43,677 bases of DNA from an uncultured Acidimicrobiales bacterium (GTDB lineage Bacteria > Actinomycetota > Acidimicrobiia > Acidimicrobiales > SHLQ01): contig CALJDK010000017.1 in the NCBI GenBank assembly GCA_938023735.1, positions 1 to 43,677 of the forward strand, given 5' to 3'. The position numbers were made by a program, and so were the translations under genes. The notes beneath the pieces are model-generated. The model saw only the letters and a program-made list of their open reading frames with translations. It had not been told where the DNA came from and searched no databases. This document shows, one piece after another, positions 36,463 through 43,677 of this stretch; the first letter of the stretch is position 1, and each line of letters begins with the position of its first letter.

Positions 36463-37002
36463 TTAGGAGTCGAACATGGCCTTGAGTTGGTCGTCGGTCA
36501 TGCGGTGGACGCCCTGGGCGTAGTTCTTGGCGTTCTGCACGTAGAACGCCGCATTGACCACGTTGCCCTCGGAGTTGTCGCGGGTGGCAACAACCTTCGC
36601 TGGCACCCCGGCGATGACGCTATTGGGCGGGAACTCAGTGTTTTCGGTGACGATGGAGTGCCCGGCAACGATAGAGTTGTCGCCGATGACCACGCCGTCC
36701 ATGATGGTGGCGTTGATGCCGATGAGGCACCGGTCGCCGATAGTGCACCCATGCAGCGTGACGTGATGGGTGATGGAGCAGTCATCGCCCACGATGGTCG
36801 GCGTAAAGGTCCCGACATGAATCATCACGAAATCCTGAACGTTGGTTCGGTCGCCGATACGCACCTCGTAGGTTTCGCAGCGCATCACCACGTGCGGCCA
36901 CACCGACGACTCGGCGCCGATAGACACCGTGCCGTAGATATGCGCGGTTTCATGAACGTACGTAGTGTCGTCGAGGCTGACCTCGTCTCCGATGAATCCC
37001 AT
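36463..37002 (-). CDS. Gamma-carbonic anhydrase-like left-handed beta-helix protein
   Basis: 179 residues with hexapeptide repeats (IGDRTN, VGDDCS, IGDRCL, IGDNSI). Candidate zinc histidines are in VMIHVGT and ITHHVTLHGC, as in gamma-class carbonic anhydrases and their YrdA/PaaY-like relatives. It would form a trimer with metal at subunit interfaces. Activity as a true carbonic anhydrase is not certain. It starts 9 nt after the molybdopterin enzyme stop and is likely cotranscribed, though TAGAAC 6 nt before the ATG could be a weak internal promoter. Confidence 0.85.
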   Translation of the reverse strand: MGFIGDEVSLDDTTYVHETAHIYGTVSIGAESSVWPHVVMRCETYEVRIGDRTNVQDFVMIHVGTFTPTIVGDDCSITHHVTLHGCTIGDRCLIGINATIMDGVVIGDNSIVAGHSIVTENTEFPPNSVIAGVPAKVVATRDNSEGNVVNAAFYVQNAKNYAQGVHRMTDDQLKAMFDS

Positions 37003-37011
37003 GGATTGGTT

Positions 37012-39072
37012 CTACACCGGTTCGACCTGAACTAGCGTGTCGCCGTAGTTCGATCCGGCGCCGAACTCGGTGTCGGCAGCGTTGGTGAGATCGTTCACCG
37101 AACCCGCAGCATCGCCGTAGGCGGCGTCGACATATCCCCACGGAACACTCACCACGCCCGGCCGAAGACGATCAGAAATCGCGACGGGTAGCACCAGCGA
37201 AGCCCGGTCGTTGAAGACCCGCGCCACGTCGCCGGCCACCAGTCCACGGACTTCGGCGTCGACCTGATCGAGCTCGATATGGGGTGGAGTTTCGCGGTCG
37301 GCGTGGGCGGGAAGATCGCTGTAGGACGTGTTGAGAAAGCGGGTGGCCTTCTTGGGCGTTTGCAAAAACAGCGGGTACTGATCCATCTGCGGACTCCCCG
37401 GGCCTTCGGCAACCGGGATCCACTCGGGAAGCCGAGAAACCCCAACAGCCTCGAAAGATTCGGCCACCAGTTCGGCCTTCCCGGACGGCGTCGGGAACCC
37501 ACCATCGGCATAGGGAAGATGATTCTCGGGAAAGTTGGTTACCCGCACAAACCCATCGCGACGAAGCGCGTCGATGTCGATATGGTCGCCCAGTCCCATC
37601 TGTACCTGTTCGATATCGGTCAGATGCAGCTCGGGATGGTCGAAACCAAACGCTGTGGCAAGTCGCCGGAACAGTTCGGTGTTGGCCACGGCGTCGCCGA
37701 GGGGGGCGGTTGCGGGTTCGTTCCACCCAATCCACAGATGCCCCCACGCTGGCATGACATCGATCATCTCGGTTTCCATTGCGGCCGGAAATATCACGTC
37801 GGCGTAGCGGGCGGTGTCGGTCATGAACTGCTCGCTAACAACGGTGAACAGATCGTCTCGCTCGAGACCTCGGCGCACCGCTGCCGAGTCGGGCATGCTC
37901 AAGATCGGGTTGCCGTTCCAGAGAAAGAGTGCATGGATGGGGTCGTCGAGTTTGGTTAGGCTCTCCCCTAGCGCCGGCTGACGCAGCGAGCGACGATCGC
38001 CAGCTTCGGGTGCCACCACGGAGGCAAGGCCCGCCACTGCCCCGGTGTCGACGTCGTCAACCTCGGCCCACGACCCAACGCTTCGGGCAAAGCCGCCGCC
38101 GAGGGTTTTGTGTGATCCGGTAAGCACCGGGATCATGGCCGACAGCCGGTACATCGTTGGCCCACTGAAATGGTGCTCGACGCCGATGAGTCCGCGGATC
38201 ATCGTGGCCGGTATCGAGCCGATCGACCGGGCCAGATCTCGGATTACAGCTGGTTCCAGGCCGCAAAACGGCGCCGCCCATTCGGGCGTGTTGTCGACTA
38301 CGTGGGCGGCGAGCTCGTCGAACCCCAACGCGTGCGCGGCAATGTACTCGTGATCGACGAAGTCTTCGGCGATCAGCACATTGATGATGGCCAACAGGAT
38401 TGCGACGTCGGTGCCCGGAAGCGGCTGGATGTGTTGATCGGCTTTGTCGGCGGTGATGGTTTTGATGGGGTCGATCACAATCACCTTGGCACCCCGCTTC
38501 TGTGCCTGCTGGATAGTGGGCCACAGATGACGGTTGGTGAGCCGGGTGTTGGTGCCCCACAAGATGATCTGATCGGAGTGTTCCGCCTGCAACGGATCGC
38601 TCCCGAGTGCGTCGCCGTACACCGTCGCCATTCCGAAACCCGATGCCGCGCCACAGACGCTTCCGTACTGCTTGCTCGACCCCAGCAGTGCGAACAAAGC
38701 GTTGCTGGTGGCGGTGTTCTGGATCAAACCTTGGGTGCCGGCCGACCACCACGGCAAGATCGCCTCACCGCCGAAGGTCTCTCGAACCCGGTTGAACTCG
38801 CTGACCACTGCAGCCAAAGCTTCATCCCACGTTGCCTCCCGGAACTCGCCGCTGCCTTTCGAACCGGTTCGGATCAACGGCTTCAACAGTCGGTCGGCGT
38901 GGTTGACTCGGCCAACAAATTTGGTGACCTTCGGACACAGCTCGCCCTTGGAGTACGGGTGGTTCGGATTGCCCTTTACCGAATCGAGAACGCCATCGAT
39001 CGACGTGGCGATCCAGCCGCAGCTATCGGGACAATCGTGATGGCAGGTGCCAAGAACCTCAAGAGTCGTCAT
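37012..39072 (-). CDS. Molybdopterin-dependent oxidoreductase with 4Fe-4S site (DMSO reductase family)
   Basis: 686 residues. The N-terminal cysteines C10, C14, C18 (CHHDCPDSC) and C46 (GELCPK) form the 4Fe-4S site. The Mo-bisPGD domains follow: LWGTNTRLTNRHLWP, VIDPIKT, a possible Mo ligand C140 in YGSVCGAAS, and the C-terminal barrel (GDVARVFNDRA). It lacks a twin-arginine signal, so it is cytoplasmic. Electron-transfer partners are not adjacent. The substrate is unknown; thiosulfate reductase or formate dehydrogenase labels would be guesses. TACACT lies 6 nt before ATG 39072. Confidence 0.88.
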   Translation of the reverse strand: MTTLEVLGTCHHDCPDSCGWIATSIDGVLDSVKGNPNHPYSKGELCPKVTKFVGRVNHADRLLKPLIRTGSKGSGEFREATWDEALAAVVSEFNRVRETFGGEAILPWWSAGTQGLIQNTATSNALFALLGSSKQYGSVCGAASGFGMATVYGDALGSDPLQAEHSDQIILWGTNTRLTNRHLWPTIQQAQKRGAKVIVIDPIKTITADKADQHIQPLPGTDVAILLAIINVLIAEDFVDHEYIAAHALGFDELAAHVVDNTPEWAAPFCGLEPAVIRDLARSIGSIPATMIRGLIGVEHHFSGPTMYRLSAMIPVLTGSHKTLGGGFARSVGSWAEVDDVDTGAVAGLASVVAPEAGDRRSLRQPALGESLTKLDDPIHALFLWNGNPILSMPDSAAVRRGLERDDLFTVVSEQFMTDTARYADVIFPAAMETEMIDVMPAWGHLWIGWNEPATAPLGDAVANTELFRRLATAFGFDHPELHLTDIEQVQMGLGDHIDIDALRRDGFVRVTNFPENHLPYADGGFPTPSGKAELVAESFEAVGVSRLPEWIPVAEGPGSPQMDQYPLFLQTPKKATRFLNTSYSDLPAHADRETPPHIELDQVDAEVRGLVAGDVARVFNDRASLVLPVAISDRLRPGVVSVPWGYVDAAYGDAAGSVNDLTNAADTEFGAGSNYGDTLVQVEPV

Positions 39073-39078
39073 GGGCTG

Positions 39079-39084
39079 AGTGTA
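39079..39084 (-). promoter_or_regulatory. -10 element (TACACT) for the molybdopterin oxidoreductase
   Basis: On the minus strand TACACT, 6 nt, then ATG 39072. It begins the oxidoreductase/carbonic-anhydrase-like unit. Confidence 0.6.
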
Positions 39085-39138
39085 GGGCCGATGGTCGCAT
39101 CGAAGCTGGCGGATTCCTGCCTTTCAGCTGGGCCCGGA

Positions 39139-40233
39139 TCAATCGCTCAGGCGCTCAGCGGCCGTGCTCACTACCGACCGGTAGCGAGTCCAACAGTTTT
39201 CGAGCCATTCGGGGTCATCATCGAGGAACGCTGCCCGAACCTGGTCGCGGATTGCCACGGCGTCGGGACTGGTGGGATCGCCGGTTGCATGGAGCACGGC
39301 ATCGGCTCGAAGGCTCTGCAAAACCGACACTGAATCGACGGTGCCGTACTCGATAGCAATGGCTGTCATCTCGGTGTCGGGGGCCATCCCGGGAACGGCA
39401 GTAAGCCAGTCACCCTCAAGCGGGGCCGATACGCTGTCGCCGCCTTTGTGGGAGGTGACCTCGCCCCACCATTCACGCTGGCGATGGTAGGTGGGACTGT
39501 CCGGCGATTCCGAACTGATCAGCTCGCCGAACCCCCACGGACCAAGGCCGGTATGGAGGTCGACGACCACAGCGTGCGCGACGTCGGCGAGCCGCGCACC
39601 GAGGAACTCGCGCAACCAGGTGTGCGACCACACCGGTTCGGTTCCGCCGTAGAAGACGCCGTCCGGATACTCATACTGCCCGCCCGACACCGCTTGCTGG
39701 AATGCTTCCATGCCGATCTCCTGAAGCGCCGCCATCAGCGCCGTGAGCGACTGTTCTTGGTCCTCCTCGGACCACGATGACGGAACCAAATCGGCAGCCA
39801 ACGGCTCGTATGCTTCGCTGCCTGGACGAGGTTTCGACCAGTCGACAAAGTTGCGGTTGAGATCGACGTTGTTTTCGTTGACACGACGAACCCAGGAGAA
39901 CCCGTACGGATTGAGTGCGTGGATGAAAATAAGTGTGGGCTCGCCAGCACCGGGCGCATCGGGGCCGTCGCTACGGGCACCGCCCGACGTCTCCAAGTGG
40001 TGCCGCTGGAGCGCCGAACCGAGATACCCCTCGACCCCATGGACGCCCGAAACCACCAAGATGACCCGGTCGTTGTCGATGGGTCCGAGCTCGGCCACGT
40101 CGACCGCCAACTCCTCGTCCTCGATGCCCGACACTGGATGCACGAACGATTCGATTCGTGCTCCCGTGCTCGCAGCCGCTTCAAGAAACGCGGCACGCGC
40201 ATCGGCGTAGGTCATGCTGAGCGGTGAGATCAT
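39139..40233 (-). CDS. DUF2817 family protein, M14 carboxypeptidase-like
   Basis: 364 residues. The zinc-peptidase-like motif VSGVHGVEGYLGS gives H65 and E68 as metal ligands, and VVDLHTGLGPWG a likely third histidine. NPYGFSWVRRVNENNVDLNRNF is the family's signature. DUF2817 proteins are M14-like but uncharacterised. No signal peptide. ATG 40233 is chosen over the longer frame because TACGAT lies 6 nt upstream. Confidence 0.85.
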   Translation of the reverse strand: MISPLSMTYADARAAFLEAAASTGARIESFVHPVSGIEDEELAVDVAELGPIDNDRVILVVSGVHGVEGYLGSALQRHHLETSGGARSDGPDAPGAGEPTLIFIHALNPYGFSWVRRVNENNVDLNRNFVDWSKPRPGSEAYEPLAADLVPSSWSEEDQEQSLTALMAALQEIGMEAFQQAVSGGQYEYPDGVFYGGTEPVWSHTWLREFLGARLADVAHAVVVDLHTGLGPWGFGELISSESPDSPTYHRQREWWGEVTSHKGGDSVSAPLEGDWLTAVPGMAPDTEMTAIAIEYGTVDSVSVLQSLRADAVLHATGDPTSPDAVAIRDQVRAAFLDDDPEWLENCWTRYRSVVSTAAERLSD

Positions 40234-40239
40234 CGCCCG

Positions 40240-40245
40240 ATCGTA
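40240..40245 (-). promoter_or_regulatory. -10 element (TACGAT) for the DUF2817 gene
   Basis: TACGAT on the minus strand lies 6 nt before ATG 40233. It rules out a start about 150 nt further upstream that would overlap the divergent gene's leader. Confidence 0.55.
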
Positions 40246-40378
40246 GGTTACGACTCGCCGACCCGCACCAGCTCGGCAGCGATTGGAACTGTCGGCACTG
40301 ATTGGCACTGGTCGGCGGTGCAGGCAATCGTGTAAAACCGCCCGCAACAGCACGCGCTTCGGATTGGGGACGTCCACG

Positions 40379-41515
40379 ATGAGCATTCGCGAGATCCGGG
40401 TCTTCCAGGTGCCGCTCGAAAACCAACGCAGCTACACGATGTCGAACTCGTCGGTTGGCTCCGCGGTATCCACGGTCGTCGAACTGGTCGACGCTGACGG
40501 CACCACCGGGTACGGCGAGGCGTGCCTGGCGAGCCCGCAGTATCAGCCCGAACACAACGACGGAGTTCGAGCATCGCTTGCCATCCTGGCACCTGCGATC
40601 CTCGGCCTCGACCCGCTACGCCACCAGGTGGTCAATGGGGCGATGCATGCGGCGATGAGCGGACACCCCGCTGGTAAGGCCGCACTCGATATCGCCTGCT
40701 GGGACGTTGCGGGCAAAAAGCTCAACCGTTCGGTTGTCGACCTGCTCGGTGGAGCCCACACCGGCCCGTCGGCCGATGGTGACGTTCGCGGCAATCGAGT
40801 CCTCACGTATCACGTGGTGGGCATCGGCACTCCCGAGCAGGCGGTAGCCGAGGCACAGGAGCTGCTCGACGCTGGCCATACGCGCTTCCAGCTAAAGACC
40901 GGCGGACGACCGATTCATCACGACATCGATAGCATTCGAGCGGTTGCCGGCGTGCTGCCCCCACACGCCGACCTTGCCGTCGACACCAATCGGGGCTGGA
41001 CAGCGGTCGAGGCGATCCAGGTGTCCAACGCATGCGCCGATATCCGAATGTCGATGGAGCAACCCTGCGCCACCGAGGCAGAGCTTCATCAGGTAAAGGC
41101 GCAGGGACGACACCCCATCGTGGTCGACGAGAACGCAACCTCGCTCGCGGCGATTGCCCGCATGATCTCGTCCGGCCTTGCCGATGGATTCGGACTGAAG
41201 CTCACCCGCCTCGGCGGGCTGACCCCGATGAGGGCGGTGCGCGACCTCTGTATGGACGCCCGAGTTCCGATGAGTAGCGACGATGCCTGGGGCGGCGACA
41301 TCATCGCGGCAGCTTCGGTTGCCCTTGGCGCCACGCTGGTTCCCCAATTCAGTCGAGGCGCGTGGATCGCCCACCCGTATCACCAGCAGCACTACGACGA
41401 GAACAACGGGCCTCGACTCGATAGCGGATTCGTTACCCTCCCCGAAGGCGGTCCGGGACTCGGGCTCGCCATCGAGGAGGGAATGTTCGGAACACCAGAC
41501 GCCGTGTACCGCTAG
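40379..41515 (+). CDS. Enolase-superfamily (mandelate racemase/muconate lactonizing) enzyme, cis-3-hydroxyproline dehydratase-like
   Basis: 378 residues. Metal ligands can be read as D202 (AVDTNRGW), E227 (SMEQPC) and E251 (VVDENA). The base lysines are K173 (FQLKTGG) and K274 (GLKLTRLGG). The usual KxK on strand two is QLK, so only one lysine faces the site. This pattern and the overall sequence recall the cis-3-hydroxy-L-proline dehydratase/betaine epimerase groups. The function is inferred, not sure. No clear ribosome-binding site at ATG 40379. Its stop shares CTAG with the stop of the convergent DUF1330 gene. Confidence 0.75.
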   Translation: MSIREIRVFQVPLENQRSYTMSNSSVGSAVSTVVELVDADGTTGYGEACLASPQYQPEHNDGVRASLAILAPAILGLDPLRHQVVNGAMHAAMSGHPAGKAALDIACWDVAGKKLNRSVVDLLGGAHTGPSADGDVRGNRVLTYHVVGIGTPEQAVAEAQELLDAGHTRFQLKTGGRPIHHDIDSIRAVAGVLPPHADLAVDTNRGWTAVEAIQVSNACADIRMSMEQPCATEAELHQVKAQGRHPIVVDENATSLAAIARMISSGLADGFGLKLTRLGGLTPMRAVRDLCMDARVPMSSDDAWGGDIIAAASVALGATLVPQFSRGAWIAHPYHQQHYDENNGPRLDSGFVTLPEGGPGLGLAIEEGMFGTPDAVYR

Positions 41516-41829
41516 CGAGGCGGCAGCGAATGCACCACGCTCACCGAGTGGGTCGTGGTCCCTGCGTGACGAAGCTTGGCGAGCTCGACGTACTCGGGCG
41601 AGTTCCACCACGTCATTAACGCTTCTTCGGACGGGAATTCGATGATGACCGTCCGACCCTCGGCGCGCTCGCCTTCAAGAACCGTGGCGTTGTCGTCAAA
41701 GGTGAGGAACTTGGCGCCACTTGGTTTGAGTACCGGGAAGAACCCCTTCTCGTACTGGTGATACACCTCCGCGTCGTCGACGGTGAAGTGAGCGATGAAG
41801 TACACGGGCTGGATGGAGCTGTCGGACAT
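41512..41829 (-). CDS. DUF1330 family protein
   Basis: 105 residues with the dimeric alpha-beta barrel pattern of DUF1330: VYFIAHFTVDDAEVYHQY, FLTFDDNATVLEG, TVIIEFPSEEALMTWWNSPEY. These small proteins are widespread, of unknown role, and often sit beside catabolic genes. ATG 41829 is preferred to the longer frame, which reaches into the divergent dehalogenase gene. The stop TAG overlaps the convergent stop by four bases. Confidence 0.85.
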   Translation of the reverse strand: MSDSSIQPVYFIAHFTVDDAEVYHQYEKGFFPVLKPSGAKFLTFDDNATVLEGERAEGRTVIIEFPSEEALMTWWNSPEYVELAKLRHAGTTTHSVSVVHSLPPR

Positions 41830-41902
41830 GGTGGTGGGCTTTCTTTCGAGAGATTGTGCCAGCAGGTTGACGCAAGAGCGCCGCTCAAAGCAAGCTCCCG
41901 GG

Positions 41903-42778
41903 ATGAGCATCGAACCACTGACCAAGCAGTTCAAGACCGTCAACGGCAAGCAGATGGCGTATCACGATGTCGGCGACGGCGACCCGGTGGTGTTTCTCCA
42001 CGGCAACCCCACGTCGTCGTACTTGTGGCGCGACATCGTGCCTCATGTTTCGACGACCAACCGCTGCATCGTGCCGGACCTCATTGGCCAGGGCGACTCC
42101 GACAAACTCGATGATCAGGGCCCCGACTCCTACACCTTTGTCGAGCACCGCGAATACCTCGATGGCCTGCTCGACCAACTCGATTTGGGCAGCAACGTGA
42201 CGCTGGTGATCCACGACTGGGGCTCGGCGCTCGGCTTTGACTGGGCCAACCGAAACCGTGACCGGGTCGCCGGCATCTGTTACATGGAGGCCATCGTTCG
42301 GCCGGTCACCTGGGAGGAATGGCCCGAATCCGCTCGCGACATCTTTCAGGCCATGCGCAGCGATGCAGGCGAGGAAATCGTCATCACCAAGAACCTCTTC
42401 GTCGAGGCCATCCTGCCGGCCTCAATCATCCGCACGCTCAGCGACGAAGAGATGAACGAGTACCGCAGGGCTTTTGTCGAGCCCGCCGACCGACGTCCGA
42501 CGCTTACCTGGCCACGCCAGATACCCCTCGGTGGAGAACCGGCCGACGTGGTCGAGATCGTGCAGGCCTACGCCGATTGGCTGTCCACCTCGGACCTGCC
42601 GAAGCTGTTTATCAATGCCGACCCCGGCACCATCCTTACTGGCCCGCAGCGCGACTTCTGCCGCAGCTGGCCCAATCAAACCGAGGTCACCGTGCCCGGT
42701 ATCCACTTCCTACAAGAAGACAGTCCGGACGAGATCGGCGAAGCCATCGCCAGCTGGCTGCCGACTTTCGGAGGCTGA
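41903..42778 (+). CDS. dhaA: Haloalkane dehalogenase, DhaA (HLD-II) type
   Basis: 291-residue alpha/beta hydrolase that cleaves carbon-halogen bonds to an alcohol and halide. Nucleophile D105 is in VIHDWGSAL with halide-binding W106; the second halide ligand is N35 (HGNPTSSYLW). The acid is E129 (YMEAIVRPVTWEEWPE) and the base H268 (GIHFLQEDSPDEIG). Placement of the acid after strand six marks subfamily II. No signal peptide. ATG 41903 has CAAGCT 6 nt upstream; a 36-residue extension would overlap the divergent gene. The next gene starts 4 nt after its stop. Confidence 0.92.
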   Translation: MSIEPLTKQFKTVNGKQMAYHDVGDGDPVVFLHGNPTSSYLWRDIVPHVSTTNRCIVPDLIGQGDSDKLDDQGPDSYTFVEHREYLDGLLDQLDLGSNVTLVIHDWGSALGFDWANRNRDRVAGICYMEAIVRPVTWEEWPESARDIFQAMRSDAGEEIVITKNLFVEAILPASIIRTLSDEEMNEYRRAFVEPADRRPTLTWPRQIPLGGEPADVVEIVQAYADWLSTSDLPKLFINADPGTILTGPQRDFCRSWPNQTEVTVPGIHFLQEDSPDEIGEAIASWLPTFGG

Positions 42779-42782
42779 TCGG

Positions 42783-43529
42783 ATGGAAACCACCCAAGTT
42801 GCTCGCAGTATGCGTGGATCGATCGGCATGTTGGCGATGAGTTGGCTGATGGCATCTTCGACCACCGAAACAGCGTCCGAGCGCGGAATGCCCGACGGTA
42901 TTCCCGGCTACGCCATTGGCCGGCTCGGCGTTCTGGGCGACTGCCCGGTCGACAATGTTGTTGCCGCTGCCTATTTCTGGGAGCCCACCATGCTTGCCGC
43001 CGCCGTTCGCGACGGCCGGGCCGTAATGACTCCGTCGGAAGGCGCATCGATCTACCGCGACATCTGCGAGGCGTGGGGCCAGCGCGCGCTCGACGGCTTC
43101 GACGGTACCGAACGCCTCGGCGAATTGTGCGAACGCGTGGTCGACGCGGCCAGCCCACATGGAGCCGCAGTGTTTGTGGGCTGGCGAGATCAGCCCCTTC
43201 CCGCTGTTGGGCCCGGCCGCACGTTTCAGCTCTGCCAGACCATGCGCGAGCTGCGGTTCGGTCGCCATACGGTTGCGGTGCAGGCCGCTGGCATGGGACC
43301 ACTTGAAGCGATTCTCTCGGGCCCAGCCGGCGAGTGGAACGCCGAGTTCTTCGGTTGGCCAAAGCCGTACCCCGACGTGTCCACACTTGCCGATGCTCGC
43401 AGCAATGTCGAAGCCGCAACCGACGCTCTCCACGCCCCAGACTTCGAGGTTCTCAACCCTGAAGAACGTGCCGAACTACGAAACCTCGCCAAAGCAGCAA
43501 CCGCCCACGCCAAAGAGAAGACCGCCTAG
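42783..43529 (+). CDS. SCO6745-family helical protein of unknown function
   Basis: 248 residues, mostly helical with a conserved run of family elements (GRLGVLGDCPVDNVVAAAYF, GWRDQPLP, LRFGRHTVAVQAAGM). The SCO6745 group is common in actinobacteria and uncharacterised; members resemble all-helical ligand-binding proteins. It begins 4 nt after the dehalogenase stop, so cotranscription is near certain and the two may share a pathway. No membrane segment or catalytic motif is evident. Confidence 0.75.
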   Translation: METTQVARSMRGSIGMLAMSWLMASSTTETASERGMPDGIPGYAIGRLGVLGDCPVDNVVAAAYFWEPTMLAAAVRDGRAVMTPSEGASIYRDICEAWGQRALDGFDGTERLGELCERVVDAASPHGAAVFVGWRDQPLPAVGPGRTFQLCQTMRELRFGRHTVAVQAAGMGPLEAILSGPAGEWNAEFFGWPKPYPDVSTLADARSNVEAATDALHAPDFEVLNPEERAELRNLAKAATAHAKEKTA

Positions 43530-43541
43530 ACTCCGCACATT

Positions 43542-43677
43542 CAGGGGTCAGACCAGGGGTCAGACCAGGGGTCAGACCAGGGGTCAGACCAGGGGTCAGA
43601 CCAGGGGTCAGACCAGGGGTCAGACCAGGGGTCAGACCAGGGGTCAGACCAGGGGTCAGACCAGGGGTCAGACCAGG
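43542..43677. repeat. 12-bp tandem repeat running off the window end
   Basis: Eleven complete, essentially identical copies of CAGGGGTCAGAC plus a partial one begin 12 nt after the SCO6745-family stop and continue to the last base. The unit has GGGGTCAGACC, a half of the GGTCTGACC type of palindrome. There is no ORF in it and no spacer, so it is not CRISPR. It may be a genuine minisatellite or an assembly edge artefact. Confidence 0.9.

Noticed and set aside
38170-39333. Plus-strand ORF of 387 residues antisense to the molybdopterin oxidoreductase
   Set aside because: Antisense to clear 4Fe-4S and Mo-cofactor motifs; translation is low-complexity and charged.
41795-41902. N-terminal extension of the haloalkane dehalogenase
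   Set aside because: It overlaps the divergent DUF1330 gene and the homologous region starts at Met 41903.
43542-43677. CRISPR array
   Set aside because: The 12-bp units are contiguous with no spacers and no cas genes are present.

Overview
The window is high-GC bacterial chromosome with short intergenic gaps and coding on both strands. It is most likely from an actinobacterium of the Acidimicrobiia type. This is an inference from the gene families: a mycofactocin-type glycosyltransferase, a RegX3-like regulator, GTTCACC-type PHO boxes, an SCO6745-family protein, and many leaderless starts with a TAnnnT hexamer 6-7 nt before the start codon. No rRNA, tRNA, CRISPR array, transposase or phage gene was seen. 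No stretch over 300 bases lacks a gene.

Layout. 1-1.6 kb: the end of a probable AAA+ ATPase, its VWA partner, and a short degenerate ABC-ATPase half. 1.6-9.3 kb: mycofactocin-type glycosyltransferase, aldehyde dehydrogenase, SDR, cyclopropane-fatty-acid synthase and two class I aminotransferases. 9.3-16.7 kb (minus strand): a tightly packed five-gene unit in the order TIR-TolB-TPR protein, cytochrome P450, an unrecognised two-repeat protein, a DyP peroxidase, and a TPR/SLOG-like/class III nucleotide cyclase. 16.8-24.7 kb (minus): a complete phosphate regulon pstS-pstC-pstA-pstB, a PhoU-histidine kinase fusion, an OmpR-family regulator, and a second, frameshifted pstS. A PHO-box-like 11-bp direct repeat precedes each pstS. 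24.8-36.3 kb: Baeyer-Villiger-type monooxygenase, MsrA, a secreted repeat protein, amidase, RNA (uracil-5) methyltransferase, hydrolase lipoprotein, TesB thioesterase, a double CaiB/BaiF CoA transferase and a PPOX-fold protein. 36.3-43.7 kb: gamma-carbonic-anhydrase-like protein, molybdopterin oxidoreductase, DUF2817 peptidase-like protein, enolase-superfamily enzyme, DUF1330 protein, haloalkane dehalogenase and an SCO6745-family protein. The window ends inside a 12-bp tandem repeat.

How the genes work together. In the Pst block, the ABC transporter, a cytoplasmic kinase carrying its own PhoU sensor and the response regulator form one coupled operon, so phosphate sensing may be wired in cis. 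In the 9.3-16.7 kb block, two signalling proteins (TIR and cyclase) bracket three oxidative proteins, two of them certain haem enzymes. The last four genes overlap each other by 1, 11 and 4 nt. I know of no described system with this composition, and it is the best candidate for something new in the window. Much of the rest looks like aerobic catabolism of fatty, halogenated and amide compounds.
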